Of a stretch of DNA of 64,000 nucleotides, positions 8,832 through 17,313 are shown in pieces. A model generated the notes under the pieces. The model was not told where the DNA came from. It did no database searches and worked only from the letters and a program-made list of their open reading frames with translations. A program made the translations under genes and the position numbers. Origin of the DNA: CAWHYG01 sp963833505. GTDB lineage: Bacteria > Eisenbacteria > RBG-16-71-46 > CAIMUX01. Location: NCBI GenBank assembly GCA_963833505.1, contig CAWHYG010000007.1:1736001-1800000 (forward strand). Direction: 5' to 3'. Every line of letters begins with the position of its first letter. Position 1 is the first letter of the stretch.

Positions 8832-10826
8832 CTACGGACCCCGCTTCGGGAGATTCACGGGCACCGGCGTGCCCCATCCTCCGGCAGAGGCGATATTCGC
8901 GGTGGGAATCCGGCCGGCGGCCTCAAAACCCAGCGCCACGCTCTCGGCTTCGGCAAAGCTACCAAAATGCCCGAACACGATGCGATACCAGGTTCCTTGT
9001 CCCGGCACGGGGATGCGGATGTACCGAGCCGCAATCCCGTTCTTTTCCAGAGCGGCGATCTCCATCTCCGTGTCGCTGAGCATCCGGAAGGATGCGATGT
9101 AGATGACGAAGTCCTCGGCGGATTCGGTCGGCAGGCCGGGCACCGTCTCGATGGAGTCCCTGGCCGTCTCTCCGGGGCCGCCCGGACCGGTCTCGTCCCC
9201 CGGCAGCCAGGAGTGGCGCGGCACTCCGCCGGCAGAATTCACCACTCCGGAGATGGTGCTCTCGGGGAGAGCGCCGGAGTCTGCCGGCGCCCCGGGAAGC
9301 GCCAGCGAATCCGGAACCGAGCCCTCCGCAGGGCTCTCTTGACCGGCGAGGCTGTCCGGCATCGCCGAGATTCCGTGCTGGGATCCACCGGATCCGAACC
9401 CGCGGCCGGCGGGGCGGCGGGCGCGCGCGGAGTCGGGGGCCGCAGCCACCGCGGCTGCGCCGGGTTGGTGCGCGCTCTTGGGCTTCCGCGCCGATCTCGG
9501 AGGCTCAAAGAGCAGGAGAGCCACAAACACGATCGCCGCCACGAGAATGGTGGCGGCCAACGCGGAAAAGACCCGACGAACCCGGCGCTCCTTGGTGGCG
9601 CGCGTCTTGAGCGCGGCCCGAAGCGGCACGCTGCGCGCGAGCTCGGAAGGCACCCGTGGCGGCGGGCCATCCGCCGTGAGTCGCGGGGGCGGCCCGGAAG
9701 GAGCGGACGGCTTCGGCGACACGAGCGGTGGCGTCCTAGCGAGCCCCGGCGACTCCACCGGTGCGGACGGCTTCGCCAGCGCGGGAGGCGTAGGCGTCTG
9801 CGCCGAGCGCGCAGCGGATCCTCCGTTCGGCGCCGGCGATTCGACGGCCGGAAGCGGCTCCGCTTCGGCGCACGTCTCGGCCTTGACCGCCGGAGCCGGC
9901 TCCGTCTCGCCGGCGACCGGCGCGCCAACCGCGGCCGGCGGTTCGGGCACGCCGGCGGTTTTCTCAGCCGCAGCAAGGATCTGAACGTCGCCGCTGCGGC
10001 TGGTCACGGGCGTCGCCGCGGGCTCCGGAGTCACCTCCTCGTCGCGACCCTCCGATTTCAGCATCTCCGCCATCCTTCCGAGTGCGGCCGCCCCGGGCAA
10101 TACGAGCGCCGGTGCTTCCAGCTCGGATGATTCCCCCTCCGGCCCGATCGCCGCGAATCCCAGCAGGTGGTGGCCGGCGCTTCGCAACCGCCCAGCCAGG
10201 GCGAGCAGCTCTTCCGCCGCGTGGTCCCGGTAACCCGCCACGAGCACCGCGCCGGCCAGACCCTCTGCGGTCGGCACTGGCTCCGCAGGGTCATCAGGCA
10301 CGCCGTCCGCCAGGATCAGGCACCAGGGCGCCCGATCGGCCGGCGGGCCGGCCTCGAACCGGTCTTCCGGGCGCGCGCGCACCAGAAGGCGCACCCCTTC
10401 CAGGTCGCTCGAGAAGGATACCAGCGGCCCTCCCAAAAGCCCAACCGCGGCCGGCAGACCTTCCGAACGAAGCCGACCCCCGGAAGGAATCAGGGCGCGC
10501 AGGGGACCTTCCCCGCGCTCGGCCAGAAAGGCCCGGAGCCCGATCCGCGCCGCCTGATCCGCGAGTCCGACAGCCCAGGGAAGATGTTCCAGCGAGCCCG
10601 GCGGTCCGGCCACCCAGAACGCCTTGCCGTCGATCCCGGGACCCAACCCCTCACGAATCACCACATCGCGCAGGCGATGGTAGAAGCGAGCCGCGTGAGC
10701 GATCGACACCGCATAGCCGCTCAGCCGCGGGTGCAGGGTGACCGCGCGGGCGTCGGCATCCGCTCGGACCAGAAGAGGCGCTTCGAGGGCTTCGGCTGCC
10801 GCCTGGGCCGAGGGGAAATACCTCAT
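8832..10826 (-). CDS. SPOR-domain membrane protein with P-loop-like N-terminal domain
   Basis: 664 residues, start ATG 10826 overlapping the selA stop in an ATGA, so translation is coupled to selA. Residues ~1-270 resemble the MinD/CpsD-like NTPase fold. However, the place of the Walker A holds AGPPGSLEHL without Lys, so nucleotide hydrolysis is unlikely. Residues ~280-415 are a Pro/Ala-rich linker, ~420-442 a single transmembrane helix (LAATILVAAIVFVALLLF), then a second disordered linker. Last comes a SPOR domain (YIASFRMLSDTEMEI... to ...FGHFGSFAEAESVA), which in other proteins binds denuded septal peptidoglycan. Topology suggests the N-terminal domain in the cytoplasm and SPOR in the periplasm. 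Role is unknown; cell-envelope or division is the likely context. Confidence 0.75.
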   Translation of the reverse strand: MRYFPSAQAAAEALEAPLLVRADADARAVTLHPRLSGYAVSIAHAARFYHRLRDVVIREGLGPGIDGKAFWVAGPPGSLEHLPWAVGLADQAARIGLRAFLAERGEGPLRALIPSGGRLRSEGLPAAVGLLGGPLVSFSSDLEGVRLLVRARPEDRFEAGPPADRAPWCLILADGVPDDPAEPVPTAEGLAGAVLVAGYRDHAAEELLALAGRLRSAGHHLLGFAAIGPEGESSELEAPALVLPGAAALGRMAEMLKSEGRDEEVTPEPAATPVTSRSGDVQILAAAEKTAGVPEPPAAVGAPVAGETEPAPAVKAETCAEAEPLPAVESPAPNGGSAARSAQTPTPPALAKPSAPVESPGLARTPPLVSPKPSAPSGPPPRLTADGPPPRVPSELARSVPLRAALKTRATKERRVRRVFSALAATILVAAIVFVALLLFEPPRSARKPKSAHQPGAAAVAAAPDSARARRPAGRGFGSGGSQHGISAMPDSLAGQESPAEGSVPDSLALPGAPADSGALPESTISGVVNSAGGVPRHSWLPGDETGPGGPGETARDSIETVPGLPTESAEDFVIYIASFRMLSDTEMEIAALEKNGIAARYIRIPVPGQGTWYRIVFGHFGSFAEAESVALGFEAAGRIPTANIASAGGWGTPVPVNLPKRGP

Positions 10827-12259
10827 CGAACGCCCCCGATCGCCGCCGCGGACTTCGCCAGCAGGCGCTCTTCGCCTTCCAGAAGCGCGCGCACGTCCAG
10901 CAGGAAGCAGTTCCTTTCGATCCGTCCCGCCACCGGCGGATCGCCGAGGCGGAACGCTCGCGCGAGCGCATCCGGGCTCCAGCCCGGTTCCGCGAGGGAG
11001 ATCGCGCGCGACGGAAGAGTCAGACCGGGGAGGCTTCCACCGCCAACCTCCGATTCGGTCGGCACGATCTCGATCTTCCATCCGGCGGGAAGCGCCGTTC
11101 GAAGCTCGCCGGCCACGCGTTCGGCCAGAGCGTCCAGGTCTGCTTCGCTGCGCGAGAGGAGCGACAGCAGCGGCACCTTCGAGACCACGGTTCGAGGATC
11201 GAGGTAGGCCTCAAGCGTCGTCTCGAGCGCGGCCAGCGCGGTCTTGTCCAGTCGGACGACCCGGGCCACCGGATGGCGAGAAAGCTGCGCAATCCATCGC
11301 TCCGCACCGACCAGGATCCCGGCCTGCGGTCCGCCGAGCAGCTTGTCGCCGCTGAAGCAGACCAGGTCGGCCCCGTCCTCGAGCGCGTCCTGCACGCGCG
11401 GCTCGCCGAAAGCCAGGGATCCATGCTGCCGGAGCGCTCCGCTGCCGATGTCGTAGAGGAGAGGAATCCCGCGCTCTCGCGCCAGCTCGGCGAGCTGCTT
11501 CGTTTCCACCTCCTCGGTGAAACCGACGATGCGGAAGTTGCTCGGATGCACGAGAAGCAAAAGCCCGGTCTCGGCGCGGATGGCGCGCGCGTAGTCGTCG
11601 AGGCGGGTGCGGTTGGTGGATCCGATTTCGACCAGGCGGGCGCCGCTGGCCGCCATGATCTCAGGCAGGCGGAAACTGCCGCCGATCTCGACCAGATGGC
11701 CCCGGGAAACCACGACCTCGCGTCCCGCCGCGAGGGCCGTGAGCGTGAGGTAGACCGCCGCCGCGTTGTTGTGGACCGCGATCCCGGCCTCGGCGCCGGT
11801 GACGAGGGGAAGCAGCTTCCGGATCGGATCCAGGCGGGACCGGCGCCGTCCGGTCGAGAGGTCCATCTCGAGGTTGGAGTAGCCGGCGGTCACCCCGAGC
11901 AGCGCACGGCTGGAAGTCGCCGGGAGAGGAGCGCGCCCCAGGTTCGTGTGCAGGAGAACCCCGGTGGCGTTGATCACGCGCTTCAGGGTCTGCATCTCGC
12001 GCTCCGCGATCCGCTCGCGGACGCGGCTGGCCAGGACTTCCCGCCAGGCCTCGCGCCCGCGCGCGGGAAGCGGCGCGGCGACTCCGCCATCCGCCGCGAC
12101 GGCGCGGATGTCCGCCCGAGCCTCGTCGAGCGATTCCCGGATCCAGGCCAGGAGCAACTCGCGCGGGACTCCGTCCGCGGCCGGCTCGAGCTTCGCGACA
12201 AGTTCGTCGACCGGGGGAAGCTCTTTCAACTCTGCTCGGGCTTCAGGGGCCAAAAGCAT
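10823..12259 (-). CDS. selA: L-seryl-tRNA(Sec) selenium transferase
   Basis: PLP enzyme converting seryl-tRNA(Sec) to selenocysteinyl-tRNA(Sec) with selenophosphate. The 478 aa match the family length. Typical SelA blocks are visible: RVINATGVLLHTNLGRAPL, GYSNLEMDLSTGRR, VHNNAAAVYLTL, IGGSFRLPEIM, and FSGDKLLGGPQAG with the PLP-binding Lys. The ATG at 12259 has GGAG directly adjacent, which is too close for a good ribosome site, so the true start may be a little further in. selB, selD and the selC tRNA are not in the window, and no selenoprotein gene could be identified here. Coupled to the SPOR-domain gene downstream. Confidence 0.94.
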   Translation of the reverse strand: MLLAPEARAELKELPPVDELVAKLEPAADGVPRELLLAWIRESLDEARADIRAVAADGGVAAPLPARGREAWREVLASRVRERIAEREMQTLKRVINATGVLLHTNLGRAPLPATSSRALLGVTAGYSNLEMDLSTGRRRSRLDPIRKLLPLVTGAEAGIAVHNNAAAVYLTLTALAAGREVVVSRGHLVEIGGSFRLPEIMAASGARLVEIGSTNRTRLDDYARAIRAETGLLLLVHPSNFRIVGFTEEVETKQLAELARERGIPLLYDIGSGALRQHGSLAFGEPRVQDALEDGADLVCFSGDKLLGGPQAGILVGAERWIAQLSRHPVARVVRLDKTALAALETTLEAYLDPRTVVSKVPLLSLLSRSEADLDALAERVAGELRTALPAGWKIEIVPTESEVGGGSLPGLTLPSRAISLAEPGWSPDALARAFRLGDPPVAGRIERNCFLLDVRALLEGEERLLAKSAAAIGGVR

Positions 12260-12375
12260 CTCCGTTGGCTGTGTCCGGACGGTTCGTTTCCGATCGGTTC
12301 AGGCCTGTCGGGCTCGGGTCGCACCGCTGCGTTCGATCCGTTCACTCCCGCCAGGTCCGGGCCGGCCCCGGCTCG

Positions 12376-13083
12376 TCAGGCTCTTCCAAGATACGCTTCC
12401 GCCACGGCCGGATCGCGGGCCAGCTCGGCGGCCGGACCTTCCCGCGCCACCCGGCCGGTTTCCAGGATATAGGCATGATCCGCGGTCTCGAGCGCGAGCC
12501 GGGCGTTCTGTTCGACCAAGAGGATCGTCTTCCCGGTGTCATGGATCGTCCGGATGATCTCGAAGATCATCGCCACCAGGATCGGCGCCAGACCCAGCGA
12601 CGGCTCATCGAGCAGGAGCAGCTTGGGATCTCCCATCAGGCCGCGCCCGATCGCCAGCATCTGCTGCTCGCCTCCGCTGAGCGTGCCGGCGGCCTGTCGC
12701 AAGCGCTCCTTCAGCCGGGGGAACAGCTCGAAGACCCGCTCGAGATCCTTCCGGATCCCCGGGCGATCCCTCCGCCTCCAGGCTCCCAGCTCGAGGTTTT
12801 CCTCGACGGAGAGATCCGCGAAGACGATCCGGCCCTCAGGAACGTGGATGACGCCGCGGTTGACGATCTCGTGCGGAGGCAGCCGCCCCAGGTCCTCGCC
12901 GTCGAGACGGATCGTTCCGCCGCTCGGTCTTCGGAGCCCGGAGATGGCCCGGAGGCAGGTGCTCTTGCCGGCGCCGTTGGCGCCGATGAGCGTCACGATC
13001 CGGCCGTCCGCAACCTCCAGGGACACGTCGTGGATCGCCTCGATCGCGCCGTAGCGGACGCAGAGCCGGTCGACTTCAAGCAT
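12376..13083 (-). CDS. livF: branched-chain amino-acid ABC transporter ATP-binding protein LivF
   Basis: Second ATPase of a HAAT-type importer. 235 aa with Walker A GANGAGKS, signature LSGGEQQML, Walker B LLLLDEPSLGLAP and switch His in LLVEQNARLAL. The HVPEGR motif between them is characteristic of LivF rather than LivG. Start ATG 13083 overlaps the livG stop by 8 bp. Last gene of livKHMGF; the 116 bp downstream separate it from selA. Confidence 0.94.
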   Translation of the reverse strand: MLEVDRLCVRYGAIEAIHDVSLEVADGRIVTLIGANGAGKSTCLRAISGLRRPSGGTIRLDGEDLGRLPPHEIVNRGVIHVPEGRIVFADLSVEENLELGAWRRRDRPGIRKDLERVFELFPRLKERLRQAAGTLSGGEQQMLAIGRGLMGDPKLLLLDEPSLGLAPILVAMIFEIIRTIHDTGKTILLVEQNARLALETADHAYILETGRVAREGPAAELARDPAVAEAYLGRA

Positions 13084-13960
13084 GGCTTGTCTCCGGCCCG
13101 AGATAGGCTTCGATCACCTTGGGATCGCGCCGGATCTCCGCCGGGGAACCTTCCGCGATCTTGACGCCGTAGTCGAGGACCGCCACGCGCTCGCAGATGC
13201 CCATGACCACCCGCATGTCATGCTCGACCAGAAGGACGGTCAGGCGGAACTCGTCCCGGATGCGGCGGATCAGGCTCATCAGCTCCTCGGTCTCCTGAGG
13301 GTTCATGCCCGCGGCCGGCTCGTCCAGAAGCAAGAGGCGCGGTCCCGTCGCCAGGGCCCGCGCAATCTCGAGCCGGCGTTGCAGCCCGTAGGGAAGCATG
13401 CCCGAGCGTACCGCTTCGAACCGGCTCAGGTCCATCAGGGCGAGCATGTGGCGCGCGCCCTCCAGGATCGCGGTCTCCTGGCGGAGGCTGCCTGCAAGCT
13501 GGAAGATCGCGGACGCGATGCCGCTTGTGGCTCGAAGATGCCCGGCGATCCGAACGTTGTCGAGCACCGAGAGATTCCCGAAGAGACGGATGTTCTGGAA
13601 CGTCCGCGCCACCCCGAGCGCCGCGATCCGATGCGGAGCCATCCCGCCGATGGCGCGATCGAAGAGAAAGACGCCTCCTTCGGTGGGAGCGTGAACGCCG
13701 GTGATCACGTTGAAGACGGTCGTCTTGCCCGCGCCGTTGGGTCCGATGAGCCCGACCAGGTCTCCGCTCTCGAACCGGAGGTCGAGCTTCGAGATCGCGG
13801 TCAGCCCTCCGAAGCGCATGGTGACCGCATCGAGGCGAAGGACCTCTTCCCGGCCGGCAGCGCCACCGGGGGCATCCCGGCGCGGCGCGGCTTCACCGCC
13901 AGCGCGACCCGCTCCGCCGCCGGGGGCCGCGTCCCGGCCCGGAGCCGTCCCGGCGCTCAA
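13076..13960 (-). CDS. livG: branched-chain amino-acid ABC transporter ATP-binding protein LivG
   Basis: First ATPase of the importer: Walker A GPNGAGKTT, LivG-type VARTFQNIRLFGNLSVLDN, signature region LPYGLQRRLEIARAL, Walker B LLLLDEPAAGMNP and LLVEHDMRVVM. The conserved protein begins at VLRLDAVTMRFGGL, with no ATG/GTG nearby. The likely start is the TTG at 13960, which overlaps the livM TGA as TTGA and has GGGGAGG just upstream. That gives 294 aa with a ~43-residue Gly/Ala/Arg-rich N-terminal extension. The signature reads LPYGLQ rather than LSYGxQ, a normal variant for LivG. Confidence 0.92.
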   Translation of the reverse strand: MSAGTAPGRDAAPGGGAGRAGGEAAPRRDAPGGAAGREEVLRLDAVTMRFGGLTAISKLDLRFESGDLVGLIGPNGAGKTTVFNVITGVHAPTEGGVFLFDRAIGGMAPHRIAALGVARTFQNIRLFGNLSVLDNVRIAGHLRATSGIASAIFQLAGSLRQETAILEGARHMLALMDLSRFEAVRSGMLPYGLQRRLEIARALATGPRLLLLDEPAAGMNPQETEELMSLIRRIRDEFRLTVLLVEHDMRVVMGICERVAVLDYGVKIAEGSPAEIRRDPKVIEAYLGPETSHA

Positions 13961-14955
13961 GACGCCTCCCCGGACTTGCGCCGGAACGACGGGATCCAGC
14001 GCCGGAGCGCCGCCGGGATCTTCGGCCCGCCCAACCCGAAGATCCCCTGCGGCCGCAGGATCATCAGCAGGATGAGCAGCAGCGCGTAGATCACCATCCG
14101 GAACTCGCGGATCGGCCGGAGCACCTCGGGCAGCACGGTCAGGAAGATCGCGGCCACGACCGATCCGAGGATCGAGCCCATCCCTCCCAGGACGACCATG
14201 ATCACGACCTCGATCGACTTCATGAAGCCGAAGCTGCTCGGATTCAGATAGAGAAGATAGTGGCCGAAGAGCGATCCGGCCATCCCGGCGAAGGCGGCGC
14301 CGAAGGTGAAGGCGAAAACCTTGTATCGGGTGGTGGGAATGCCGAGGGATTCCGCCGCCACCTCGTCCTCCCGGACGGCAAGCAGCGCCCGCCCGTGCCG
14401 CGAGCGGACCAGGTTCCAATGGACCGTGATCGTGATCGCGACCAACAGGTAGACGCCGAAGAAGGTTGTATAACCGGGGATGTTCGCGAGCCCGCGGGCG
14501 CCGCCGACCGCCTCGACGTTCAGCAGCACCACGCGGATGATCTCCGCCAGGCCGAGCGTGGCGATCGCGAGATAGTCCCCCCGGAGGCGCAGGGTGGGGA
14601 TCCCGACGAGAAGCCCGGCCAGGGCGGCGGCCACGGCGCCCAGAAGCAGGCCGCCCACGAAGACCAGATAGCCGGCGGGCGATCCCGGGGCCGCCCCCAG
14701 CGCCCGCAGGATGCCCGGCCCCGCGTGCAGGGCGAAGTAGGCGCTGACGTAGGCGCCGATGGCCATGAAGCCGGCGTGTCCGAGCGAGAACTGACCGGTG
14801 AAGCCGTTGATCAGGTTGAGGCTCACCGCCAGGATGATGTTGATCCCGGCCAGGATGAGGATCCGGCCCACGTACTGGTTCACCACGAGCGGCAGCAGCC
14901 GCCCGACGACCGCAATGGCCAGAAGGGTCCCGGCGGCCGCCAGCAGCCGGCGCAA
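13957..14955 (-). CDS. livM: branched-chain amino-acid ABC transporter permease LivM
   Basis: Inner-membrane permease, 332 aa, start TTG 14955 five bases after the livH stop. The LivM signatures are clear: NLINGFTGQFSLGHAGFMAIGAY, GDYLAIATLGLAEI, GRALLAVREDEVAAESLGI and VVLGGMGSILG. About eight to nine hydrophobic helices. Works with LivH as a heterodimeric channel for hydrophobic amino acids. Ends in the overlap with livG. Confidence 0.94.
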   Translation of the reverse strand: MRRLLAAAGTLLAIAVVGRLLPLVVNQYVGRILILAGINIILAVSLNLINGFTGQFSLGHAGFMAIGAYVSAYFALHAGPGILRALGAAPGSPAGYLVFVGGLLLGAVAAALAGLLVGIPTLRLRGDYLAIATLGLAEIIRVVLLNVEAVGGARGLANIPGYTTFFGVYLLVAITITVHWNLVRSRHGRALLAVREDEVAAESLGIPTTRYKVFAFTFGAAFAGMAGSLFGHYLLYLNPSSFGFMKSIEVVIMVVLGGMGSILGSVVAAIFLTVLPEVLRPIREFRMVIYALLLILLMILRPQGIFGLGGPKIPAALRRWIPSFRRKSGEAS

Positions 14956-14960
14956 GGCGC

Positions 14961-15866
14961 CTACACCTTCTCGGCCAGCGGTCGGCCCAGGATTCCGGTC
15001 GGGCGCACGAGCAGGATCACGATCAGGATGCCGAAGGCGATCGCATCCCGGTAGGTCGAGGAGACGTATCCCGAGACCAGGGTCTCGGCCACGCCCATGA
15101 CGAGGCCGCCGATCACCGCGCCCGGAATGCTCCCGATGCCGCCCAGCACGGCGGCGACGAAGGCCTTGAGCCCGGGCAGAAGGCCCATGATCGGGTCGAT
15201 CCGCGGATTGGTCAGCGCCACCAGGACTCCGGCCGCGGCGGCCAGGGCGCTGCCGAGCGCGAAGGTGAAGGTGATGATCCGGTCGGCCGGAATTCCCATG
15301 AGGCTGGCCGCATCCCGGTTATACGCCACGGCCCGCATCCCGCGTCCGATCCGCGTGCGGTAGACCACCAGGTTGAGCGCCACCATGAGGACGAGCGAAC
15401 CCGCCAGCACCAGGAGCTGATGGGTGGTGATGAGCGCGCCTCCCGGCAGCCGGATCGAACGGCCGGCCACGATCTGCGGAAAGAACTTCGGATCCGCGCC
15501 GAAGACCAGGATGCCGCCGTTCTCGAGGAAGAGGGAAACGCCGATCGCGGTGATGAGCGCGGTAAGCCGCGACTGCCGCCGCACCGGCTTGTAGGCCAGG
15601 CGCTCGATCATGATCCCGAGGACGGCGGCCCCGGCCATCGCGATCAGGATCGCGGCCAGCGCGCCTCCGGCTCCGGCCGACCCGCCGGCCAGTCCCAGCG
15701 CCAGCGAGGCGAAGTACGCGAAATAGGCCCCCACCATGTAGACGTCGCCGTGCGCGAAGTTGATGAAGCGGAGGATCCCGTAGACCATCGTGTAGCCCAG
15801 GGCGATCAGGGCGTAGATCGAGCCCCAGGCGACGCCGTTGACCATCTGTTGGAGAAACTCGCGCAT
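14961..15866 (-). CDS. livH: branched-chain amino-acid ABC transporter permease LivH
   Basis: Permease of 301 aa with the family markers YALIALGYTMVYGILRFINFAHGDVYMVGAY at its N-terminus, RAVAYNRDAASLMGI and AVLGGIGSIPGAVIGG near the C-terminus, and about eight helices. ATG at 15866 lies 3 nt after the livK stop, so both are probably translated from one message. Stop is followed after 5 nt by livM. Confidence 0.95.
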   Translation of the reverse strand: MREFLQQMVNGVAWGSIYALIALGYTMVYGILRFINFAHGDVYMVGAYFAYFASLALGLAGGSAGAGGALAAILIAMAGAAVLGIMIERLAYKPVRRQSRLTALITAIGVSLFLENGGILVFGADPKFFPQIVAGRSIRLPGGALITTHQLLVLAGSLVLMVALNLVVYRTRIGRGMRAVAYNRDAASLMGIPADRIITFTFALGSALAAAAGVLVALTNPRIDPIMGLLPGLKAFVAAVLGGIGSIPGAVIGGLVMGVAETLVSGYVSSTYRDAIAFGILIVILLVRPTGILGRPLAEKV

Positions 15867-15869
15867 CGC

Positions 15870-17135
15870 TCAGTCGGAAATCCGCTGGACGAAATGATAG
15901 GCGCCGTTTCGGATCTGAAGGACGACGGCCGGCTTCTTCGCGTTCCGATCCGCGTCCAGGCTGATCACGCCGGTCACTCCGGGAAAGCCGCTGGTCTGCG
16001 CGATCAGGTCGCGCAGCGCCGCTTCGGCCCGGGCGCGCGTGTCTCCCCCGCTCCCGCTGGACGCGATCAAGGCGTTGAACAGGTCGGGGCTGGAGTCGTG
16101 CAGCGCCCCCAGCTTCTGGGCCAGGAGCCGGGCCGCGTCGTAGCCGAGGGCGGCCATGGCGTCGGGCGCGCTGTCGTAACTCGACTTGTACTGCTTGATG
16201 AAGTCCTGCACGACCGGATTGGGATCGTCCGTCGAGTAATGGTTGCTGAAGTAGCAGCCCTCGATCGCCGGGCCGCCGATCTCGGTCAGCTTGGGGGAAT
16301 CCCACCCGTCGCCGCCCAGGAGCGGACCGCTATAGCCCAGCTCCCGCGCCTGGCGGGCGACCAGGCCGACCTCCGTGTAATAGCCGGGGACGAAGATCGC
16401 CTCGGGCGCGCGGCTGATCAGCGCGGTCAGCGGCGCCTTGAAGTCGACGTCCCCCTGCACGTAGGACTCGTTGGACACGACCTGGCCGCCCAGCCGCTGG
16501 AATTCGTTCTCGAAGAACTTCGACAGGCCGACCGAATAGTCGCTCTTGGCGTCATGCAGGATCGCCACCTTGGTCAGATGCAGCGTCTGGGAGGCGAAGC
16601 GCGCCATGACCGTTCCCTGGAAGGGATCGATGAAGCAGATCCGGAAGATGTAGTCGCCGACCTGGGTCACGGAGGGGTTGGTCGAGGCCGGTGTGATCAT
16701 CGGCACCTTGTTCTGCTGGCAGATCGGCGCGCCGGCGAGCGAATTCGAGCTCGCCACCTCGCCGAGGATGGCGCCGACCTGATCCTGGACGAGCAGCTTG
16801 TTCACCGCGGTGGCCGCTTCTTCCGGCTTCCCTTGATCGTCCTCGACGATCATCCGGATCGGAACCCCGGAGACGCCGCCGGCGGCGTCCGCTTCTTTCA
16901 TGGCCATCTCGATGCCGTGCTCGGTGGAGAGCCCGAAGGTGGCCTTGTCGCCGGTGAGGGATCCGTATTCGCCGATCTTGATCTCGCGGATCTTCTTCGC
17001 GCAGCCGAGGCCCGTGAGAGCCCAGAGGCCGAGGATCACAAGCAGGGACAGCGTGGTCGTGCTTCCCCGCGCCGGTCGTGACCGTCGCCTGGTGGACGAG
17101 CCCCTGCCGTCGCTTCCGTGCCACTCGCGTTTCAC
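15870..17135 (-). CDS. livK: branched-chain amino-acid ABC transporter substrate-binding lipoprotein
   Basis: Type I periplasmic binding protein that captures the substrate for LivHMGF. With GTG at 17135 (GGGAG eight bases upstream) it has 421 aa. A basic N-terminus is followed by a hydrophobic stretch LSLLVILGLWALTGLG and a lipobox Cys, so it is probably a lipoprotein. The mature part begins KIGEYGSLTGDKATFGLSTEHG, then GAILGEVASSNSLAGAP and VPMITPASTNPSVTQ, as in leucine-binding proteins. An in-frame GTG three codons earlier is an alternative start. Substrate may be any hydrophobic amino acid or a related amide; sequence alone does not decide. Confidence 0.92.
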   Translation of the reverse strand: MKREWHGSDGRGSSTRRRSRPARGSTTTLSLLVILGLWALTGLGCAKKIREIKIGEYGSLTGDKATFGLSTEHGIEMAMKEADAAGGVSGVPIRMIVEDDQGKPEEAATAVNKLLVQDQVGAILGEVASSNSLAGAPICQQNKVPMITPASTNPSVTQVGDYIFRICFIDPFQGTVMARFASQTLHLTKVAILHDAKSDYSVGLSKFFENEFQRLGGQVVSNESYVQGDVDFKAPLTALISRAPEAIFVPGYYTEVGLVARQARELGYSGPLLGGDGWDSPKLTEIGGPAIEGCYFSNHYSTDDPNPVVQDFIKQYKSSYDSAPDAMAALGYDAARLLAQKLGALHDSSPDLFNALIASSGSGGDTRARAEAALRDLIAQTSGFPGVTGVISLDADRNAKKPAVVLQIRNGAYHFVQRISD

Positions 17136-17284
17136 CCGACCCACTCCCTTCCGGCGGCGCCGAGGCCTGGCCGCCATCGCCCCTCCGTCGCGGAGTCAGA
17201 GCCTGCGGGAGTCCCGACGTCCGCCCCGGTGTCCGAACGGCGCCGCGGGCTCGCTTCTCTCGTAACTTATTGAAAACGATGGAG

Positions 17285-17313
17285 AAAATAGCATCGGACC
17301 CCTACGCGGTCAA
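17285..17313 (-). promoter_or_regulatory. sigma70-like promoter for livKHMGF
   Basis: On the minus strand: TTGACC (17313-17308), 17-bp spacer, TATTTT (17290-17285). The -35 box overlaps the TGA stop codon of the EF-G2 gene. This predicts a start near 17278 and a ~140-nt leader before livK. The remaining leader (17136-17284) shows no further recognisable element. Confidence 0.6.
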
